DNA of 64,000 bases from Phycisphaerae bacterium. GTDB taxonomy: Bacteria; Planctomycetota; Phycisphaerae; UBA1845; UTPLA1. Position 1 is the stretch's first letter; each line of letters begins with the position of its first letter. The stretch is taken from assembly GCA_019636475.1 (NCBI GenBank), contig JAHBXN010000002.1:62001-126000 (forward strand), read 5' to 3'. Below are positions 8,915 through 18,856 of this stretch, in pieces. The position numbers were made by a program, and so were the translations under genes. Under the pieces are notes generated by a model, which did not search any database, was not told the DNA's origin, and saw only the letters and a list, made by a program, of their open reading frames with translations.

Positions 8915-10141
8915 TCAGACCCCCGGCTTCGCTGCGAGGCGGCGATTGAGGACCATCGACGCCAGTAGCATGAATCCGCTTGAAATGCCGAACAGGACTG
9001 CCAGCGGCAGGGCAATGCCCTGAAAGCCTTCGCCGCGAATAAGTGCCATGATTCCGTCATAGGCCCACCCATTGATCGTCAGAAGGCCCAGCTTCTGCAT
9101 GAAGAGCGGCATGACGAATCGCGGCACCATGCTACCGCCGATCGCGCTCATCGCCAGAATCACGATCGACCCCAGCGCGTCGAGCTGCTCTCCCGTTCGA
9201 CAGACCGACGCCATCAACATTCCCAGCGCGGTCGCGGAAAAACACGTTGCGAGCGTGATCGCGAACAGACCGGCCGTCACGTCCCAGATTGCGACGCCAA
9301 AGACCAGCCATGCGTAGAGATACATCGCATAGCATTGGGCCATTGAAACGACCAGGCAGGTCAGAAGCTGGCCCGAAACGATCTGATAAGGCCGGGCGGG
9401 CGAGGCAAGCAGGCGACGAATCTCGCCACGGCGCAACGACTCCAGCATCCCCCGCGCCGCACCCGCCGCACCGAAGAGAATGAACATCGGAACGATCGCC
9501 GCAAGGAATGAATTCTTCGCGGCATTGGGCATGCTACTCTTCACAACGCCGATGGGGTGAACCGCGATCAACCGCTTCGGCTTCGATCCGCCCCCCGCAT
9601 CGTCGCTGCGGTCCATGCCGCCCAGTCCCATCGCGCCGCCCAGCCGCTCAAACAATGCCCGACCGGCCGCCATTTGCACCATTCCCGCGACGATCTCGGC
9701 CTCCATCGGCTGCGATTCGTCAAAAATCAGATCGACGCCATGATGATTCGCGCCATCAAGGATCGTCGGCGATTCGTGATAATCCCGCGGAATCACCAGC
9801 GCGACGCGGAACAAACCCTCGTGAAGGATCGCATTCCGCGCCGTCGTTTCAGTCAAAAGCGGGCGACTCTCGTCTTCACCTTCGTTCAATATCACCTTCA
9901 CGCTATTCGCCCGCAGCATCTCGATCAGCCGCGTACTGGCCGCTGACTGGTCGAGATCAATCACTGCCACGCGAAACGGCCGGCCCGCCGCGTCGGAGAA
10001 AATCGACGTGAAAATCGTGTAAAGCGTGATGCCGGGAATCAACATGAAAATCGCCGTCGCGCGACTGCGCAGCAGCACGCGAAGCTGTGTTGAACTGAGT
10101 AGATAAATGATCTTCATGCTTTGCATTGCCGTCTCGGCCAT
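8915..10141 (-). CDS. ABC-2 type transporter permease
   Basis: The 408-residue protein has one N-terminal helix (about 27-47), a large extracytoplasmic domain (about 50-205) and five to six helices in the second half, the ABC2_membrane_3 / YhhJ layout. It should form the membrane part of an exporter together with the ATPase encoded just upstream on the same strand (gap of 32 bases). A substrate (drug, lipid or polysaccharide) cannot be named. Start choice is weak: ATGs at 10141, 10126 and 10117 are in frame and none has a strong ribosome binding site. It ends convergently with the succinate dehydrogenase gene. Confidence 0.85.
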   Translation of the reverse strand: MAETAMQSMKIIYLLSSTQLRVLLRSRATAIFMLIPGITLYTIFTSIFSDAAGRPFRVAVIDLDQSAASTRLIEMLRANSVKVILNEGEDESRPLLTETTARNAILHEGLFRVALVIPRDYHESPTILDGANHHGVDLIFDESQPMEAEIVAGMVQMAAGRALFERLGGAMGLGGMDRSDDAGGGSKPKRLIAVHPIGVVKSSMPNAAKNSFLAAIVPMFILFGAAGAARGMLESLRRGEIRRLLASPARPYQIVSGQLLTCLVVSMAQCYAMYLYAWLVFGVAIWDVTAGLFAITLATCFSATALGMLMASVCRTGEQLDALGSIVILAMSAIGGSMVPRFVMPLFMQKLGLLTINGWAYDGIMALIRGEGFQGIALPLAVLFGISSGFMLLASMVLNRRLAAKPGV

Positions 10142-10173
10142 CGGCCCGGGCGGCCGGATCCGCCATCACTCCG

Positions 10174-11106
10174 CTAGTCTCTCAGGGCGTGTCCCGTCAG
10201 CTCAAGAAAAACCGTTTCCAGGTTCGGTTCCTTCACGCCGATGTTTTTAACCCGCAGGCCCAGATCATTCGCCGCATGCACGATGTCGATCAATCCAAAT
10301 CGGCCATCCACCAGCGTCAACCGAACAACCGCATCATGACCATTCCACGAGACAGGCCCCAGCCGATCAGACAGGCGCTTCGCGACATCGGCCGACAGGG
10401 ACTCCACCTCCATCACCACCTCGCGTCTGGCCTTGGCGTGGGAGATCAGTTCAGCCGGCGAACCCACCGCGATGATCTTGCCGCGGTCAATAATGGCCGT
10501 TCGGCGGCAAAGCCGTTGGGCCTCTTCCATGTAGTGTGTGGTGTAGAGAACGGCTCGCCCCTCTTCCGCCAGTCTCTCCACGATATCAAAAATGTAAGCC
10601 CTCGCATGCGGGTCGACGCCGACCGTCGGCTCGTCCATCAACACCACTGCCGGCTTGTGAACCAGCGCGCACGCGATATTAAGCCTCCGCTTCATGCCCC
10701 CCGAGAAACCTGCGACGGGTTCGTCGCTCCGATCACCCAGGCCAACGGCCTCCACCGTCTCAATGACCCGCCGGGAAAGCTCTCCGCCCGACAGGCCATA
10801 CAGCCTGCCGACGAACGCAAGATTCTCAAGGGCGGTCAATTGCTCATTCAGTGCGATCTCCTGCGGGACATACCCGATTCGGTACTTGTACTCCCTGTGA
10901 CGGGAAGCAATGCCGCCCAACAGAATGATCTCGCCCTCATCCGGCTGCAGAATCGTTGCGATCATGTCGATCGTCGTCGACTTGCCGGCGCCATTCGGCC
11001 CGAGCAGGCCGAATATCTCGCCCGCCTCAATCTCAAGACTGATGCCGTCGACGGCCTTCAGCCCGTCATACGATTTGCAGAGACTTCGAAGTTCCAGAAC
11101 GGCCAA
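10174..11106 (-). CDS. ABC transporter ATP-binding protein (DrrA/CcmA type)
   Basis: The 310-residue ATPase has Walker A GPNGAGKST (36-44), the signature FSGGM (134-138) followed by KRR, Walker B VVLMDE (154-159), and the switch region YTTHYMEEAQ. The roughly 80-residue C-terminal extension after about 230 is the DUF4162-like part of DrrA-type exporters. It should hydrolyse ATP to drive the ABC-2 permease encoded 32 bases downstream. Two-gene operon. Confidence 0.93.
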   Translation of the reverse strand: MAVLELRSLCKSYDGLKAVDGISLEIEAGEIFGLLGPNGAGKSTTIDMIATILQPDEGEIILLGGIASRHREYKYRIGYVPQEIALNEQLTALENLAFVGRLYGLSGGELSRRVIETVEAVGLGDRSDEPVAGFSGGMKRRLNIACALVHKPAVVLMDEPTVGVDPHARAYIFDIVERLAEEGRAVLYTTHYMEEAQRLCRRTAIIDRGKIIAVGSPAELISHAKARREVVMEVESLSADVAKRLSDRLGPVSWNGHDAVVRLTLVDGRFGLIDIVHAANDLGLRVKNIGVKEPNLETVFLELTGHALRD

Positions 11107-11320
11107 GCGATCGCTCCTCGCGAATGCGAAAGCGAGGATTCTAACATCAGCCCCCGAAATCGGCAGTCAGGAAATATGGGTCCTCCGCTTCAGTCAGTGC
11201 CGACACGGCCGTACCTGCGCCACCCAGCCCCCACAGCCATATCTCCTTCCGGCGTGTCTTTGCGCGACTGACAGGGCACGGTCTCGGCAATTTCTTCGAC
11301 TGCCGCTAGCATTCCTGTTC

Positions 11321-13051
11321 ATGCCGACCGATGCGATTGCCAGTGAACTGAACAGCGTTCGCACCCGATTTGATGCCGCAGGGCGAGCCCGTCGTCGCGA
11401 GTTGATTCAACACGCAGCCGGAGTGAAATCGGCCGATCCACAGGCCCTGGCGGCCTACCACGACGTGCTGCTCTTCATGGCCGCCCATCCAGACGATCGC
11501 GCCATGCTGAATCACATCGAAGCGGAGTTGGCCCGCATCGGCGCTCAGATCGACGATCTGTCTCCCACAGCGCGGCGCAAATTGAATGACACCGGGATGG
11601 TCGGAACGCTGACCACGCATGCCTTCTCAATGGACCTGGCACGCTGGCTGTGCGACCGCTGCGGCAATGATGTCGATATCGATATGAAGAACGCCGAGGC
11701 CATGGAACGGCTCGAGGCTTTTCTGCAGTTGCTCGCGGCGCCGGCCGAGGCCGACGGAATCCTCTGCAAGCGGCTTGACACGCGCGGCTGGCTCGACGCG
11801 GCCCGCGGCGGGACCGATTCCGACTGTTCCTCGCTGCGGTGGCTGCTCGGAAGATTCGATGCGTTGCGCGCGCCACCGGCGCTGGTGGATCGAGAATTCG
11901 AATCGCTCGACCTCGAACTGACTTGGCGTCATGCCTCGCTGCCCATGTCGCGCACCGGAGCGAGATTCCCGTCTCGCCCGATCCACTTTCAAAAGCGAGC
12001 CCCCGTCCGAAGCGTCAACGCCCGGGAAATCATCCTGTGCCCGCTCAGTCCGGCTCGACCGCTACCGGTCGGCGAGGCAACGCCGCTGCTCGACGCGTGC
12101 AGGGCAGCCCTTTCGTCCCGACGGCGCGAGACCGATCCGCTGACCTACGCTGATCCGCACGATGTGACCCTCCACCGCCTCGAAAATGGCATTGATGTTG
12201 CGGTATTCGGCATGACACCCCAACGCCGACTGCCGGTCGAAAGCTACTTCGGTTACGTCGCCGCAAGGAATCGTGTTCCGTGCGCCTACGGTGGCGGCTG
12301 GGTGCTGGGCCATCGCTGCGAGATCGGCGTCAATATCTTCGACGAGTTCCGCGGTGGCGAATCAGCGTTGCTATTCGCTCAAATCATGCGTGTCTATCGC
12401 ACAATGTTCAGAATCCGCCGATTTCTCGTGGACCCCTACCAGTTCGGCGCGGGTAACGAAGAAGCGATACGCAGCGGCGCCTTCTGGTTTTACTATCGAC
12501 TGGGCTTCCGCCCCGTCTCCGCCCGCGTCCGCCAACTGGCCGACGACGAAGCCCGGCGAGTGCGCGAGCAAACCGGATACCGATCGCCGCCCGCGACGCT
12601 GCGTCGCCTCGCCCGAGATCGAGTCCGGCTCGATCTGGCTGAACAATCCGCTCCGGCCGCATCGGGCCTGCTCAACACGGACGAAGTCCCCGCCCCCCTC
12701 GGCGATTTCGACCTTGCCGAACTGGGGATCGCGGTCACGACGCGGATCGGCCGGCGATTCTCAGGAGACACGACCGTCGCGACCGATTGGTCCCTCAGCC
12801 ACCTTCGCAGGGTGCTTGGCGTTAAACCGTCGAAAAGCTGGTCGGCCAATGAGACATTCGCGTTCTCGAATTGGTCGCCGCTCGTCGCGATGATCGGCGA
12901 TCTGGATCGGTGGACGGCGTCCGAAAAACGGTCCCTCATTGACGTGATGCGGGCGAAGGGCGGCCGCCGCGAGAGCCGATTTGCTCGGCTCCTCCGGCAG
13001 CATCCCCGCCTGATTGAAGCATTCTCCGCTATTTCCCGACGGCAGGAATAA
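11321..13051 (+). CDS. Large conserved protein of unknown function with a GNAT-like segment
   Basis: The 576-residue protein is cytoplasmic by appearance, with no signal peptide or membrane helix. The first 200 residues are helical and leucine-rich. The segment around residues 340-400 has GNEEAIRSGAFWFYYRLGFR, close to motif B of GNAT acyltransferases, preceded by GGESALLFAQIMRVYRTMF. I do not recognise a named family, and the substrate is unknown. The open frame extends further upstream across the divergent ABC gene, so the first ATG clear of that gene (11321) was taken; it has no clear ribosome binding site and the true start is uncertain. Codon use is like its neighbours. Confidence 0.7.
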   Translation: MPTDAIASELNSVRTRFDAAGRARRRELIQHAAGVKSADPQALAAYHDVLLFMAAHPDDRAMLNHIEAELARIGAQIDDLSPTARRKLNDTGMVGTLTTHAFSMDLARWLCDRCGNDVDIDMKNAEAMERLEAFLQLLAAPAEADGILCKRLDTRGWLDAARGGTDSDCSSLRWLLGRFDALRAPPALVDREFESLDLELTWRHASLPMSRTGARFPSRPIHFQKRAPVRSVNAREIILCPLSPARPLPVGEATPLLDACRAALSSRRRETDPLTYADPHDVTLHRLENGIDVAVFGMTPQRRLPVESYFGYVAARNRVPCAYGGGWVLGHRCEIGVNIFDEFRGGESALLFAQIMRVYRTMFRIRRFLVDPYQFGAGNEEAIRSGAFWFYYRLGFRPVSARVRQLADDEARRVREQTGYRSPPATLRRLARDRVRLDLAEQSAPAASGLLNTDEVPAPLGDFDLAELGIAVTTRIGRRFSGDTTVATDWSLSHLRRVLGVKPSKSWSANETFAFSNWSPLVAMIGDLDRWTASEKRSLIDVMRAKGGRRESRFARLLRQHPRLIEAFSAISRRQE

Positions 13052-13276
13052 ACGCCACACCCGATTCTAAACCGGCAATAGCCTCCGCCCGCTTGCGTTA
13101 AGCTTCACGAGACACGCCGTCGGCTGAGAACGGCGATGCCATCGCCGGTGCAGATTCTCAATCAAGGCAGGCGAATTGCATTAGAATAACCAGTAAACAT
13201 TCGTCGAACCCTTCCGTCGACGCAAAGTGGGTCAGATCGCCGATCGATCCTGACGTAAATTCCGGAGGCGAATCCA

Positions 13277-14899
13277 ATGCACATTTCTCTCATCGCCCTC
13301 TTTCAACTGACGCTCGTACTGAGCGCGGTGGCGACGGAGCCGCCCGACGAATCCAGGCCGGAACGTCCAACCGCTTCAACCCGCACAAGCGATCCGCTCA
13401 AGGCCTCCCGTGTCTGGGAGCGAAAGCACGCGTCGCATCTGCTCCGCCGCGCCGGCTTCGGCGGGACGCCTGAACAGGTGCTCTACCTTAAGCAGCTCGG
13501 ACGCGAGCGTGCCGTCGAATATCTCGTTAATTACCGCGAAATCGATGCCGAGTTGCCGGAACCGGACGTCAGCGAATACGAGCCGCGCCGGCCGCGCGAT
13601 GTCATGTCCATGTCCGAAGAAGAGCGGAAGAAGACGTTCGCGGAGCGCCGCCGGGACGACCGCGTCCTGTTTGAAAACGTCGTCGGCTGGTGGGTGGATA
13701 TGATGGTGTCGTCACCGCGTCCCCTTGAGGAAAAGCTGACGCTGTTCTGGCATGGGCATCTCACCAGCGGCTATCGCGAAGTGAAATCGGCTCACGCCAT
13801 GCTCAAGCAGAATCGCCTTCTGCGTCACCATGCATCGGGCAACTTCCGCACACTGCTTCTCGATATCACCGAAGACCCCGCGATGGTGCTCTACCTCAAT
13901 ACCCAGCAGAACCGAAAGGGAATGCCCAACGAAAACTACGCCCGCGAATTGCTGGAACTCTTCACCATGGGTACCGGCAACTACACGGAGCAGGACATCA
14001 AGGAGGCCGCGCGGGCCTTCACCGGCTATACAATCGACCCCCGAACTGGCCAGGTCGTCTTCCGACCGCGCCTGCACGACGACGGCGAAAAAACTTTCCT
14101 CGGCCGCACCGGCGCACACGAACCGGCCGACATCATCGATATCATTCTCGAACAGCCCGCGACCGCGAAGTTCATCGCCCGAAAGATGTGGCGGTTCTTT
14201 GCATACGATGATCCCGAGGACGACATCATCGACGCCCTGGCAAAGATCCTTCGAGAGAATCAGTACGAATTCAAGCCCATGCTGCGGGCCATGTTCAAGA
14301 GCGACGCGTTCTATTCGAAGCGGGCGATGTTCACTCAGATCAAAAGCCCCACCGAACTGCTCGTCGGTTGCATGAGGTCGCTGGAAATCCCCGCGATGGA
14401 TACCGCCACACTGAACATCGGCCTTCGCCTCATGGGACAGTCGCTCATGCAGCCGCCGAACGTCAAGGGCTGGGACGGTCAGGAGGCGTGGATCACCGCC
14501 AGCACTCTCTTTAATCGCTACAACGTCCTTGGCGGCGTGATCGTCGGAAATGACAACGACCGGGCACGCCGGCAGCGGATGCGAATGATCGAAGCCCGCC
14601 GTGCGACCACCGGCCGCGAAGGCAATTCCGCGGACGATGACGAGGGGCCCCGCCTCCAGCCGGCCTATGATCCATTGCCTGCGATCAGAAAATTCAAGCT
14701 GACAAACCCCGAGCGCATCGTCGATCACTATGTTGATCGGCTGCTGCAGCGTCCGTTGCCGCGCGATCGCAAGCAGGTGCTCATCGATGCCATCCGCCCG
14801 TCATACATTACAAAAAATCCCGAAGCGGCCCAGAACGTCGAACTGATTCGAGGCCTTGTGCACATGATCGTAAGCATGCCGGAGTACCAGTTGGAGTAG
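13277..14899 (+). CDS. DUF1800 family secreted protein
   Basis: The 540-residue protein has an N-terminal signal sequence (about residues 1-22) and then the DUF1800 core, with HLLRRAGFGGTPEQV near residue 55, LTLFWHGHLTSG, NENYARELLELFTMG and a final segment close to MIVSMPEYQLE. The family is common in Planctomycetes, nearly always next to a DUF1501 gene, and its function is unknown. GGAGG stands about 9 bases before the ATG. The DUF1501 gene follows after 68 bases, so the two form an operon. Confidence 0.92.
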   Translation: MHISLIALFQLTLVLSAVATEPPDESRPERPTASTRTSDPLKASRVWERKHASHLLRRAGFGGTPEQVLYLKQLGRERAVEYLVNYREIDAELPEPDVSEYEPRRPRDVMSMSEEERKKTFAERRRDDRVLFENVVGWWVDMMVSSPRPLEEKLTLFWHGHLTSGYREVKSAHAMLKQNRLLRHHASGNFRTLLLDITEDPAMVLYLNTQQNRKGMPNENYARELLELFTMGTGNYTEQDIKEAARAFTGYTIDPRTGQVVFRPRLHDDGEKTFLGRTGAHEPADIIDIILEQPATAKFIARKMWRFFAYDDPEDDIIDALAKILRENQYEFKPMLRAMFKSDAFYSKRAMFTQIKSPTELLVGCMRSLEIPAMDTATLNIGLRLMGQSLMQPPNVKGWDGQEAWITASTLFNRYNVLGGVIVGNDNDRARRQRMRMIEARRATTGREGNSADDDEGPRLQPAYDPLPAIRKFKLTNPERIVDHYVDRLLQRPLPRDRKQVLIDAIRPSYITKNPEAAQNVELIRGLVHMIVSMPEYQLE

Positions 14900-14967
14900 G
14901 ACAACCCGGCATGTCGACCTGTGCGATGAGACCACTGTCATGAATCGAATCCGAAAGGCAATGAACC

Positions 14968-16305
14968 ATGTCTGACGAACTTTTCTTCAGCCGGCGCGAA
15001 ATGCTCCGACGCGGCGCGTCCCTTTTGTCCGCCGCCGCGACGGTCCCCCTGTTTCTCGACCGGACCGCCCTGGCCTTGTCCGGGCCATCGGATTCACCCG
15101 GGCCGAAGCGCAAAACCCGGAATGACGCTTCCCGAATTCTCGTCGTCGTCCAACTGGCCGGCGGCAATGACGGCCTGAACACCGTCGTGCCGATCGGCAA
15201 CGATCGCTACTATCAATCGCGCCCGTCGCTCGCCATCAGGAAGGACGACGCGCTGTCAATCAACGCGGACCTCGCATTTCCGAAATCCGCTGAAGGCCTC
15301 AAGAGCCTGTACGACGATGGCCTTCTCGCTGTCGTTCAGGGCGTCGGCTATCCGAACCCGAATCGATCGCACTTCGTTTCGACGGACATCTGGTCCACCG
15401 CCGATCCCGAAGAGCGAATTCATAACGGCTGGCTGGGGCGCTACTTCGATTGCGAATGCAAAGGCAGTGCGCGGCCCGATCCGAAATCAGGCATCGCGCT
15501 GACGCAGGAATCACCGCTTGCGATGCAGGGGGCCCGATTCTCACCCGTGAGCTTCAATAGCCCGGAAGAACTGTCATGGCGCGGCCCGGCGGCGCACGGT
15601 CGTGGCATGGCGGCATTCAACAAGCTCAACCAATCGAAGCGAAAAAACACCAGAAAGACCGAGGCGCCGCTCGATCAAGCCGGCGCGCTGGCCTACCTCG
15701 AACGAATGGCCATGGATGCCCGCGCATCCGCTGAGGAGATTCAGCGTGCCACCGGCATCGACGGCGCCAACAGTCGAAACCAGGGCTTCCGCTTTCGATT
15801 CCAGAATCGTGGACGTGGCGGGGAACTCGGCCAGAAACTTGAAATGGTCAAGCGCATGATCGCCGCGGGACTGGACGCCAGGGTCTACTATGTCTCTATG
15901 GGAGGCTTCGACACGCACGCGCAACAGGCCGGAAGACACCAGACACTCATAACCCAGTTGGGCGAGGCGCTGAAGGATTTCACGCTGAGCCTCAAGGCCG
16001 ATGGCCTGCTCGATCGTGTCACGATCATGACGTTTTCCGAGTTTGGCCGGCGCGTCGCGGAGAATGGCTCGCAGGGAACGGACCACGGCGCAGCCGCCCC
16101 GCTATTCATCGTGGGTTCATCGGTACGACCCGGCTTGCATGGCGAACATCCCAGTCTCGAGCCTGCCGACCTGGACGCCGGCGACTTGAAGTGGCAGGTG
16201 GATTTTCGTTCGATCTACACTGCGGTGTTGTCAGACTGGCTCAAGGCCGACGCAGCGAAGGTCCTGGGCGGGGAATACAGCAAGGCTGCGTTGTTCCGCG
16301 TGTGA
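14968..16305 (+). CDS. DUF1501 family protein with Tat-like signal peptide
   Basis: The 445-residue protein begins with SRREMLRRGASLLSAAATVP, a twin-arginine-type signal. The mature part has the family hallmarks VVVQLAGGNDGLNTVVP, GVGYPNPNRSHF, the MGGFDTHAQQ block and the TFSEFGRRVAENGSQGTDHG block. DUF1501 proteins belong to the alkaline phosphatase/sulfatase superfamily; the enzymatic substrate is unknown. Export as a folded protein through Tat fits with the tatA gene at 47.5 kb. The start is fixed because an ATG 8 bases upstream runs straight into a stop. It is second in an operon with the DUF1800 gene. Confidence 0.93.
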   Translation: MSDELFFSRREMLRRGASLLSAAATVPLFLDRTALALSGPSDSPGPKRKTRNDASRILVVVQLAGGNDGLNTVVPIGNDRYYQSRPSLAIRKDDALSINADLAFPKSAEGLKSLYDDGLLAVVQGVGYPNPNRSHFVSTDIWSTADPEERIHNGWLGRYFDCECKGSARPDPKSGIALTQESPLAMQGARFSPVSFNSPEELSWRGPAAHGRGMAAFNKLNQSKRKNTRKTEAPLDQAGALAYLERMAMDARASAEEIQRATGIDGANSRNQGFRFRFQNRGRGGELGQKLEMVKRMIAAGLDARVYYVSMGGFDTHAQQAGRHQTLITQLGEALKDFTLSLKADGLLDRVTIMTFSEFGRRVAENGSQGTDHGAAAPLFIVGSSVRPGLHGEHPSLEPADLDAGDLKWQVDFRSIYTAVLSDWLKADAAKVLGGEYSKAALFRV

Positions 16306-16331
16306 GCCGGCCACGGGCCTGTGCGACCGGG

Positions 16332-17171
16332 TCATTCCGATTCCGTGTCCAGAGACGCTTCGCTCAGCGAACGCACCAGTTCGGCGTGCATCGTCGGCGT
16401 GCCCGCGACCATCGGCAGATCTTCGCCGCCATACCGCGCGACATCCATCGGCCAGAGCGGACCACCGGCAGGATCGCTCAGGCGCCCGCCGGCCTCACTG
16501 ACCAGCAGCGCCCCGGCCGCAAGGTCCCACAGTTTGCATTCCGGCGCATACGCTCCATCGGAAAAACCGGCCGCCAGCCAGGCGAAATGAATGCAGATCG
16601 AGCCCAGATTCCGAAACAGATAAGTTTGCATCCATCTCGCGATGACCGGTGGCGGCGTTCTTCGACGGAATGACGAGATGAATAAAACGGAATCCGATGA
16701 GTACGCGCGATCCTCAATCCGCAGCGGGTCGCCCTCGCGAAATGCCCCGCCACCGCGCAAAGCTGAATAAAGACGTCCGGTTGATGCGTCGAAAATCGCG
16801 GCGACCAGCGGCTCGCCACGATGCATAAGTGCCACTGATGTGGCATACATCGGAATGCCGCGAGCGAAATTCCGCGTCCCGTCGATGGGGTCGATGACCC
16901 AGCAGAATTCCGACGCCGCAATCGCCGTATGCCGAACCGGGTCAGCCACGGTTTCCTCGACAAGAACCGCATGTCCCGGAAATTGCGCGGCGATTACATC
17001 CAGCATCGCCGCCTGTACGAGATGATCCGCCTCGGTCACGGGCGTGTCGTCGTCCTTCCGGGTGACCGAAACCCGCCCCAGCAGCCCGGAAGCGGTCCGC
17101 GCGCCAAGCCGGGCCAGTTCGCACGCCATTTCCATGTATTCCGCATTCCCGCCAGATCCCCGTCGCATCAT
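16332..17171 (-). CDS. Inositol monophosphatase family phosphatase
   Basis: The 279-residue protein shows the metal-binding motifs of the family: EET near residue 72, WVIDPIDGTRNF near 95 and LWDLAAGALLVSEAGG near 220. These bind the Mg2+ ions used to hydrolyse a phosphomonoester. Candidates are inositol-1-phosphate, histidinol phosphate (HisN type) or 3'-phosphoadenosine 5'-phosphate (CysQ type); the sequence does not settle this. The MMRR start at 17171 was chosen because the frame upstream has no family similarity. It converges with the DUF1501 gene (26-base gap) and lies 120 bases after the TrkA-N gene. Confidence 0.87.
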   Translation of the reverse strand: MMRRGSGGNAEYMEMACELARLGARTASGLLGRVSVTRKDDDTPVTEADHLVQAAMLDVIAAQFPGHAVLVEETVADPVRHTAIAASEFCWVIDPIDGTRNFARGIPMYATSVALMHRGEPLVAAIFDASTGRLYSALRGGGAFREGDPLRIEDRAYSSDSVLFISSFRRRTPPPVIARWMQTYLFRNLGSICIHFAWLAAGFSDGAYAPECKLWDLAAGALLVSEAGGRLSDPAGGPLWPMDVARYGGEDLPMVAGTPTMHAELVRSLSEASLDTESE

Positions 17172-17291
17172 GCCGTGATTCTCACAAGCCGATGCCGATC
17201 GAACAAGCCAAAGTTTTTTTTCGATCAAATCCGGCGGATATCTCAGGACATGGATCCAGACAAACCGATCACCAATCCCGCAACGGACCAA

Positions 17292-17768
17292 TCAACCCCG
17301 GCCAGCGGGTGATATTCTGGAGCGCGGAGCGGTTCGCGAGATGAACCGGTCGATTCGGCGATAGAATTCCTGAGCGACAGCTTGCTCCGCCACGATGACC
17401 TCGTCGGCGCCGCGCTGAAGTGCTTCCAGTCCCGTGGACGTATAACGCGTGCTCGCGATAATGTGAATCTCCGGTCGGATCGCGTTCGCGCGCTCCGTCG
17501 CCTTCAACGCGGCATCCTCGTCGGGAATGGCCAGCGCCAGGACGGCCGCCGTTTCGACTCCAGCGCTGCGTAGCACCTGATCGTCGGCGATACTGCCTTC
17601 GATGACGTGAATGCCGATCGCACGCTGCGAATCGCAGGTGACCGGGTTCAACTCGACGACGACAAACGGCGTCTTCTTTTCGCGAAGGTACTCGGCGATG
17701 AAGCGCCCGCCGACACCGAAGCCGGCGATAATGACATGGTTGTGCAGTTGCCTGACATCGAGCGGCAT
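17292..17768 (-). CDS. TrkA-N (RCK) NAD-binding domain protein, potassium channel/transporter regulator type
   Basis: The 158-residue protein is a single Rossmann domain. HVIIAGFGVGGRFIAEYL gives the GxGxxG dinucleotide loop, followed by VVVELNP with the acidic residue that selects NAD, and then GSIADDQVLRSAGVETA, the usual TrkA-N pattern. Such domains bind NAD(H) or ATP and gate K+ transport. There is no membrane part here and no TrkH/ion channel gene alongside, so its partner is elsewhere. The ATG at 17768 has GAGG only 4 bases upstream; the open frame continues upstream but there overlaps the divergent truB start, so a longer version is unlikely. Confidence 0.8.
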   Translation of the reverse strand: MPLDVRQLHNHVIIAGFGVGGRFIAEYLREKKTPFVVVELNPVTCDSQRAIGIHVIEGSIADDQVLRSAGVETAAVLALAIPDEDAALKATERANAIRPEIHIIASTRYTSTGLEALQRGADEVIVAEQAVAQEFYRRIDRFISRTAPRSRISPAGRG

Positions 17769-18002
17769 GTAGCCTCGCGCGGGTCTTCTTTCAAAGGTTG
17801 CCTGGGAAATAATGTCCGACCATCCTGACCGACTATATGATTTGTGCTCCGTCGTCCACGGGTGGCACACCGGGGCGCGGACCCAGTCCAAGAGTTGCTC
17901 AGCGCTCCGTTTAAGCGATGCCCTGCGCCAACGCGGCCGCAAGGCGAGTCGGCTTCGATCCGACTCGTCAAGGTCAGTATAGCACGACGCGAGAGACTTT
18001 CG

Positions 18003-18734
18003 ATGCAGCCGAAAACAATTCTCGCAATTCCAACCGACGGCTTGGTCAATCTTTACAAACCGATCGGCCGGAGTTCTGCACACTACGTTTATCGTTTGCG
18101 GCGCATTTTCGGCGTACGAAAGGTCGGTCATGCCGGCACGCTCGACCCTTTCGCCGACGGCGTGCTGCTGGGATGTGTCGGCCGTGCTACAAAACTGGTC
18201 GAACGACTCATGTCTTTGCGGAAGCGTTATCGGACAACATTGCGGCTGGGCGTGACCAACGAGACCTTCGACCCCGAACGCCCTTTCGAGCCGGTGCCCC
18301 ATGCGGTGGCGCCGGACGAGCGCGCGATTCGCGAATTTCTGCTCACCTTGATCGGAACGGTTGCTCAGGTTCCGCCCACCTTCAGCGCGGTCCGCGTCGG
18401 CGGCGTGCAGAGCTACGAGCGCGCCAGAAAAGGCCGGCCGCTCGAACTTGCGGCCCGGCCGGTGCGGATTGACCGGTTGGAGCTGGTTTCATACGCATGG
18501 CCGCGCTGTGTGATCGAAATTGACTGCGGTCGCGGAACTTACATCCGGGCAATCGCCCGCGACCTGGGAACGGCGCTGGGCTGCGGCGCGGTTTGTGAAA
18601 CGTTGACGCGGACGGCTGTCGGTCCGTTCGATTCGGACACAGCGGTTCGGCTCGAAGCGGGTGACGATGCTGTGAGAAGGTCGATTCTGACCATCGACGC
18701 GGTCGAATCCGCCATCGCGTCTGAATCGCAGTGA
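18003..18734 (+). CDS. truB: tRNA pseudouridine(55) synthase
   Basis: The 243-residue protein has the TruB opening GLVNLYKPIGRSS, the catalytic motif HAGTLDPFADGVLL with catalytic Asp48, then RKRYRTTLRLGVTNETFD and the GRGTYIRAIARDLG block. It converts U55 of the tRNA T-loop to pseudouridine. At 243 residues it is the short form, with no long PUA tail. The ATG at 18003 has GAGAG about 8 bases upstream; the open frame begins earlier, but that part has no family similarity. Confidence 0.94.
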   Translation: MQPKTILAIPTDGLVNLYKPIGRSSAHYVYRLRRIFGVRKVGHAGTLDPFADGVLLGCVGRATKLVERLMSLRKRYRTTLRLGVTNETFDPERPFEPVPHAVAPDERAIREFLLTLIGTVAQVPPTFSAVRVGGVQSYERARKGRPLELAARPVRIDRLELVSYAWPRCVIEIDCGRGTYIRAIARDLGTALGCGAVCETLTRTAVGPFDSDTAVRLEAGDDAVRRSILTIDAVESAIASESQ

Positions 18735-18754
18735 CGCAACGTGGTCACCGCGCC

Positions 18755-18783
18755 TTGACTTCCCTTTGAGTTCGGTATATGTT
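18755..18783 (+). promoter_or_regulatory. Candidate sigma-70 promoter for the divergent sigma factor gene
   Basis: TTGACT (18755-18760) is followed after 17 bases by TATGTT (18778-18783), with TATATG overlapping at 15 bases. The expected leader is about 67 bases to the start at 18857. It lies just after the truB stop, so the sigma gene probably has its own promoter. Confidence 0.45.
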
Positions 18784-18856
18784 AGGCTTATCGACGCAGC
18801 GAATGCGCCGGGCGGCGTGGCCCATTGGTCGGGTCCGCGACTTCGGAGGGAAGCAC

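Noticed and set aside
13712-14728. 338-codon open frame on the minus strand
   Set aside because: Antisense to the DUF1800 gene; no similarity or start signal.
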